13,352 bases of DNA from Acidobacteriaceae bacterium (lineage in GTDB: Bacteria; Acidobacteriota; Terriglobia; Terriglobales; Acidobacteriaceae): positions 1 to 13,352 of the forward strand of contig JARLFX010000170.1 of assembly GCA_031296355.1 (NCBI GenBank). The letters are read 5' to 3'. This document shows, one piece after another, positions 12,106 through 13,352 of this stretch; position 1 is the first letter of the stretch, and each line of letters starts with the position of its first letter. The notes beneath the pieces are model-generated. The model did no database searches. It saw only the letters and a list, made by a program, of their open reading frames with translations, and had not been told where the DNA came from. The position numbers and the translations under genes are program-made.

Positions 12106-13352
12106 TGCACGACTCCTACGGATTGAACTTGTGTCATCGGCGGTATTTCACCGGGAGAGATCACCACCACACGCGGAATAAATGGCTCCAGCAATCGCCG
12201 CAAATAGTACCGACCTGGAGACGAGCACAGCAGTACAGGCGGCGCTCCATCAATCTCCGGCCCGAAACTTGCGCGTAATCCATCCAGAACTCTGCGTGCC
12301 AAAGCCATGTGTTGCGTCGTGGAGACCATCTGATTCTGTTGCTGATTCGACCCGCGCGTGCACTCTTCCTCGATCGCAGCATCCAGCGTCACCACCTTCA
12401 GCCCCCCCTCCTGATCCAGCAGCGGATGGATGAGCGCTCGGCCGAGCATATGGCGAACCGTCTCCACTAGGGCAACAGGGTTCTTATTAAAGGCTGCAGT
12501 CTCGATCAACGTCTCCAGAATGGAGCCGAGATCGCGGATGGATACCTGCTCCCGTAATAATTGCTGCAGCACCCGCTGTACTTCTCCCAGGCTCATCAAC
12601 TTTGGAATGAGTTCATCGGCAAGCTTGGGATGTGATTCCCCGAGTCTGTCGATCAATCTCTTAGTCTCCTGCCGCGACAGCAATTCATGTGCGTTTTGCT
12701 TGATGAGCTCTGCCAGATGTGCCGCAAGCACAGAGGTTGCATCCACCACCGCATATCCAGCCGCTATTGCCTGCCCCTGTACCTGCGGAGCGATCCACGT
12801 AGCGGCAACATTAAACGCTGGCTCCCGCGTAACTTGCCCCGGCAGATTAGGAGCGTCTGGACTAGAGCTGATTGCCAACAGACAATCGCGTCGCATCTCC
12901 CAGCGCGCAATCTCTACACCCCGCAAGTAGATGACGTATTCGCGGTCCTTCAACGAAAGATTGTCAGTAATGTGGATAGAAGGCACCAGAAAACCAAGTT
13001 GAAGCGCCAGACTCTTACGCATCGATTTCACCCGGCTCAGCAGTTGTCCTCCCTGCTTCGCATCCACCATGGGCACCAGCCCCATTCCAACTTCCAGCAT
13101 GAGTTCATCCAATCGCAGCGCTATTTCTACCGGATCACCGCCCGGCACGACGCTCCCTCCCGGAGTTACTCCCTTCACCGTTACGGCAGCTTCATCCGAA
13201 TCATCGGCTGCAATACGCGGCTTCATCTTCCACGCTGTGAACATCAGCACGCCGGCGAGGCTAAGGAACGAAATCTTCGGTAGCCCGGGAATCAGTGCAA
13301 GAGCTGCCAACACTCCACCGGCGATCCACAAGAGCCGCGGACTATTGAACAA
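12102..13352 (-). CDS. flhA: FlhA, export gate protein, C-terminal part
   Basis: The right edge cuts the gene; 416 codons of the C-terminal side are visible, and FlhA is usually about 690-700 residues, so roughly 280 are missing. The visible part starts with the last transmembrane segments (LLWIAGGVLAALALIPGLPK and FLSLAGVLMFTAW), then a charged linker, then the cytoplasmic domain: DPVEIALRLDELMLEVGMGL, VKSMRKSLALQLGFLVPSIH, and AYAVVD-type text at AAGYAVVDATSVLAAHLAEL, all standard FlhA landmarks. It ends in FIPRVVVISPGEIPP and a short tail. FlhA forms the nonameric export gate whose cytoplasmic ring docks chaperone-substrate complexes such as FlgN-FlgK. It is followed without a gap by fliA, sharing four bases (ATGA). 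The usual flhF and flhG genes are not between them. Confidence 0.96.
   Translation of the reverse strand: MFNSPRLLWIAGGVLAALALIPGLPKISFLSLAGVLMFTAWKMKPRIAADDSDEAAVTVKGVTPGGSVVPGGDPVEIALRLDELMLEVGMGLVPMVDAKQGGQLLSRVKSMRKSLALQLGFLVPSIHITDNLSLKDREYVIYLRGVEIARWEMRRDCLLAISSSPDAPNLPGQVTREPAFNVAATWIAPQVQGQAIAAGYAVVDATSVLAAHLAELIKQNAHELLSRQETKRLIDRLGESHPKLADELIPKLMSLGEVQRVLQQLLREQVSIRDLGSILETLIETAAFNKNPVALVETVRHMLGRALIHPLLDQEGGLKVVTLDAAIEEECTRGSNQQQNQMVSTTQHMALARRVLDGLRASFGPEIDGAPPVLLCSSPGRYYLRRLLEPFIPRVVVISPGEIPPMTQVQSVGVVQ

Noticed and set aside
12134..12160. GCCGATGA near the end of flhA as a FliA autoregulatory promoter
   Set aside because: The -10 is good (seven of eight), but the bases at the -35 position are TCTC and the stretch encodes conserved FlhA C-terminal residues, so it is probably chance.

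Overview
The window is a dense flagellar gene cluster of a Gram-negative bacterium. Every gene lies on the minus strand, so transcription runs from the right edge to the left edge. P-ring and L-ring genes (flgI, flgH) show that the cell has an outer membrane. The gene order, the style of the FliD and FlgF N-termini and the moderate GC content suggest Acidobacteriota (Terriglobus/Edaphobacter/Granulicella-like). That placement is inferred from memory of family sequences, not from a search.

Layout in the direction of transcription: (1) 13352-9864, export gate and switch block: flhA (C-terminal part only), fliA (sigma-28), fliM, fliN, with flhA/fliA and fliA/fliM overlapping by a few bases and fliM/fliN 2 nt apart. 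(2) 9845-8961, an uncharacterised gene with a four-cysteine zinc-ribbon-like N-terminus and an MshEN/T2SSE_N-like region, the family fold that binds cyclic di-GMP in other proteins. (3) 8859-4469, rod and ring block: flgF, flgG, flgA, flgH, flgI, flgJ (rod-binding domain only). (4) 4376-1317, late block: flgM (anti-sigma-28), flgN (chaperone), flgK and flgL (hook-filament junction), preceded by a good sigma-28 promoter. (5) 1168-323, a short flagellin gene with its own sigma-28 promoter and a strong hairpin after it. (6) 228-1, the N-terminal 76 codons of fliD (filament cap), cut by the left edge.

Together the genes describe the usual checkpoint. FliA is made with the early/middle genes and is held inactive by FlgM. 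When the hook is finished FlgM is exported and FliA fires the two promoters seen here, upstream of flgM-flgN-flgK-flgL and upstream of flagellin. Because flgM sits behind its own sigma-28 promoter, the circuit contains negative feedback.

There is no mobile element, CRISPR array, rRNA or tRNA, and no intergenic stretch over 300 bases. The longest non-coding gap is 148 bases, between flgL and flagellin. I see no wholly new system. The least ordinary items are the MshEN-like gene inside the operon, a FliM without the recognisable CheY-binding N-terminal motif, a hairpin at the flgN/flgK junction, dyads around the flgM promoter, and a sigma-54-like site in front of flgF.
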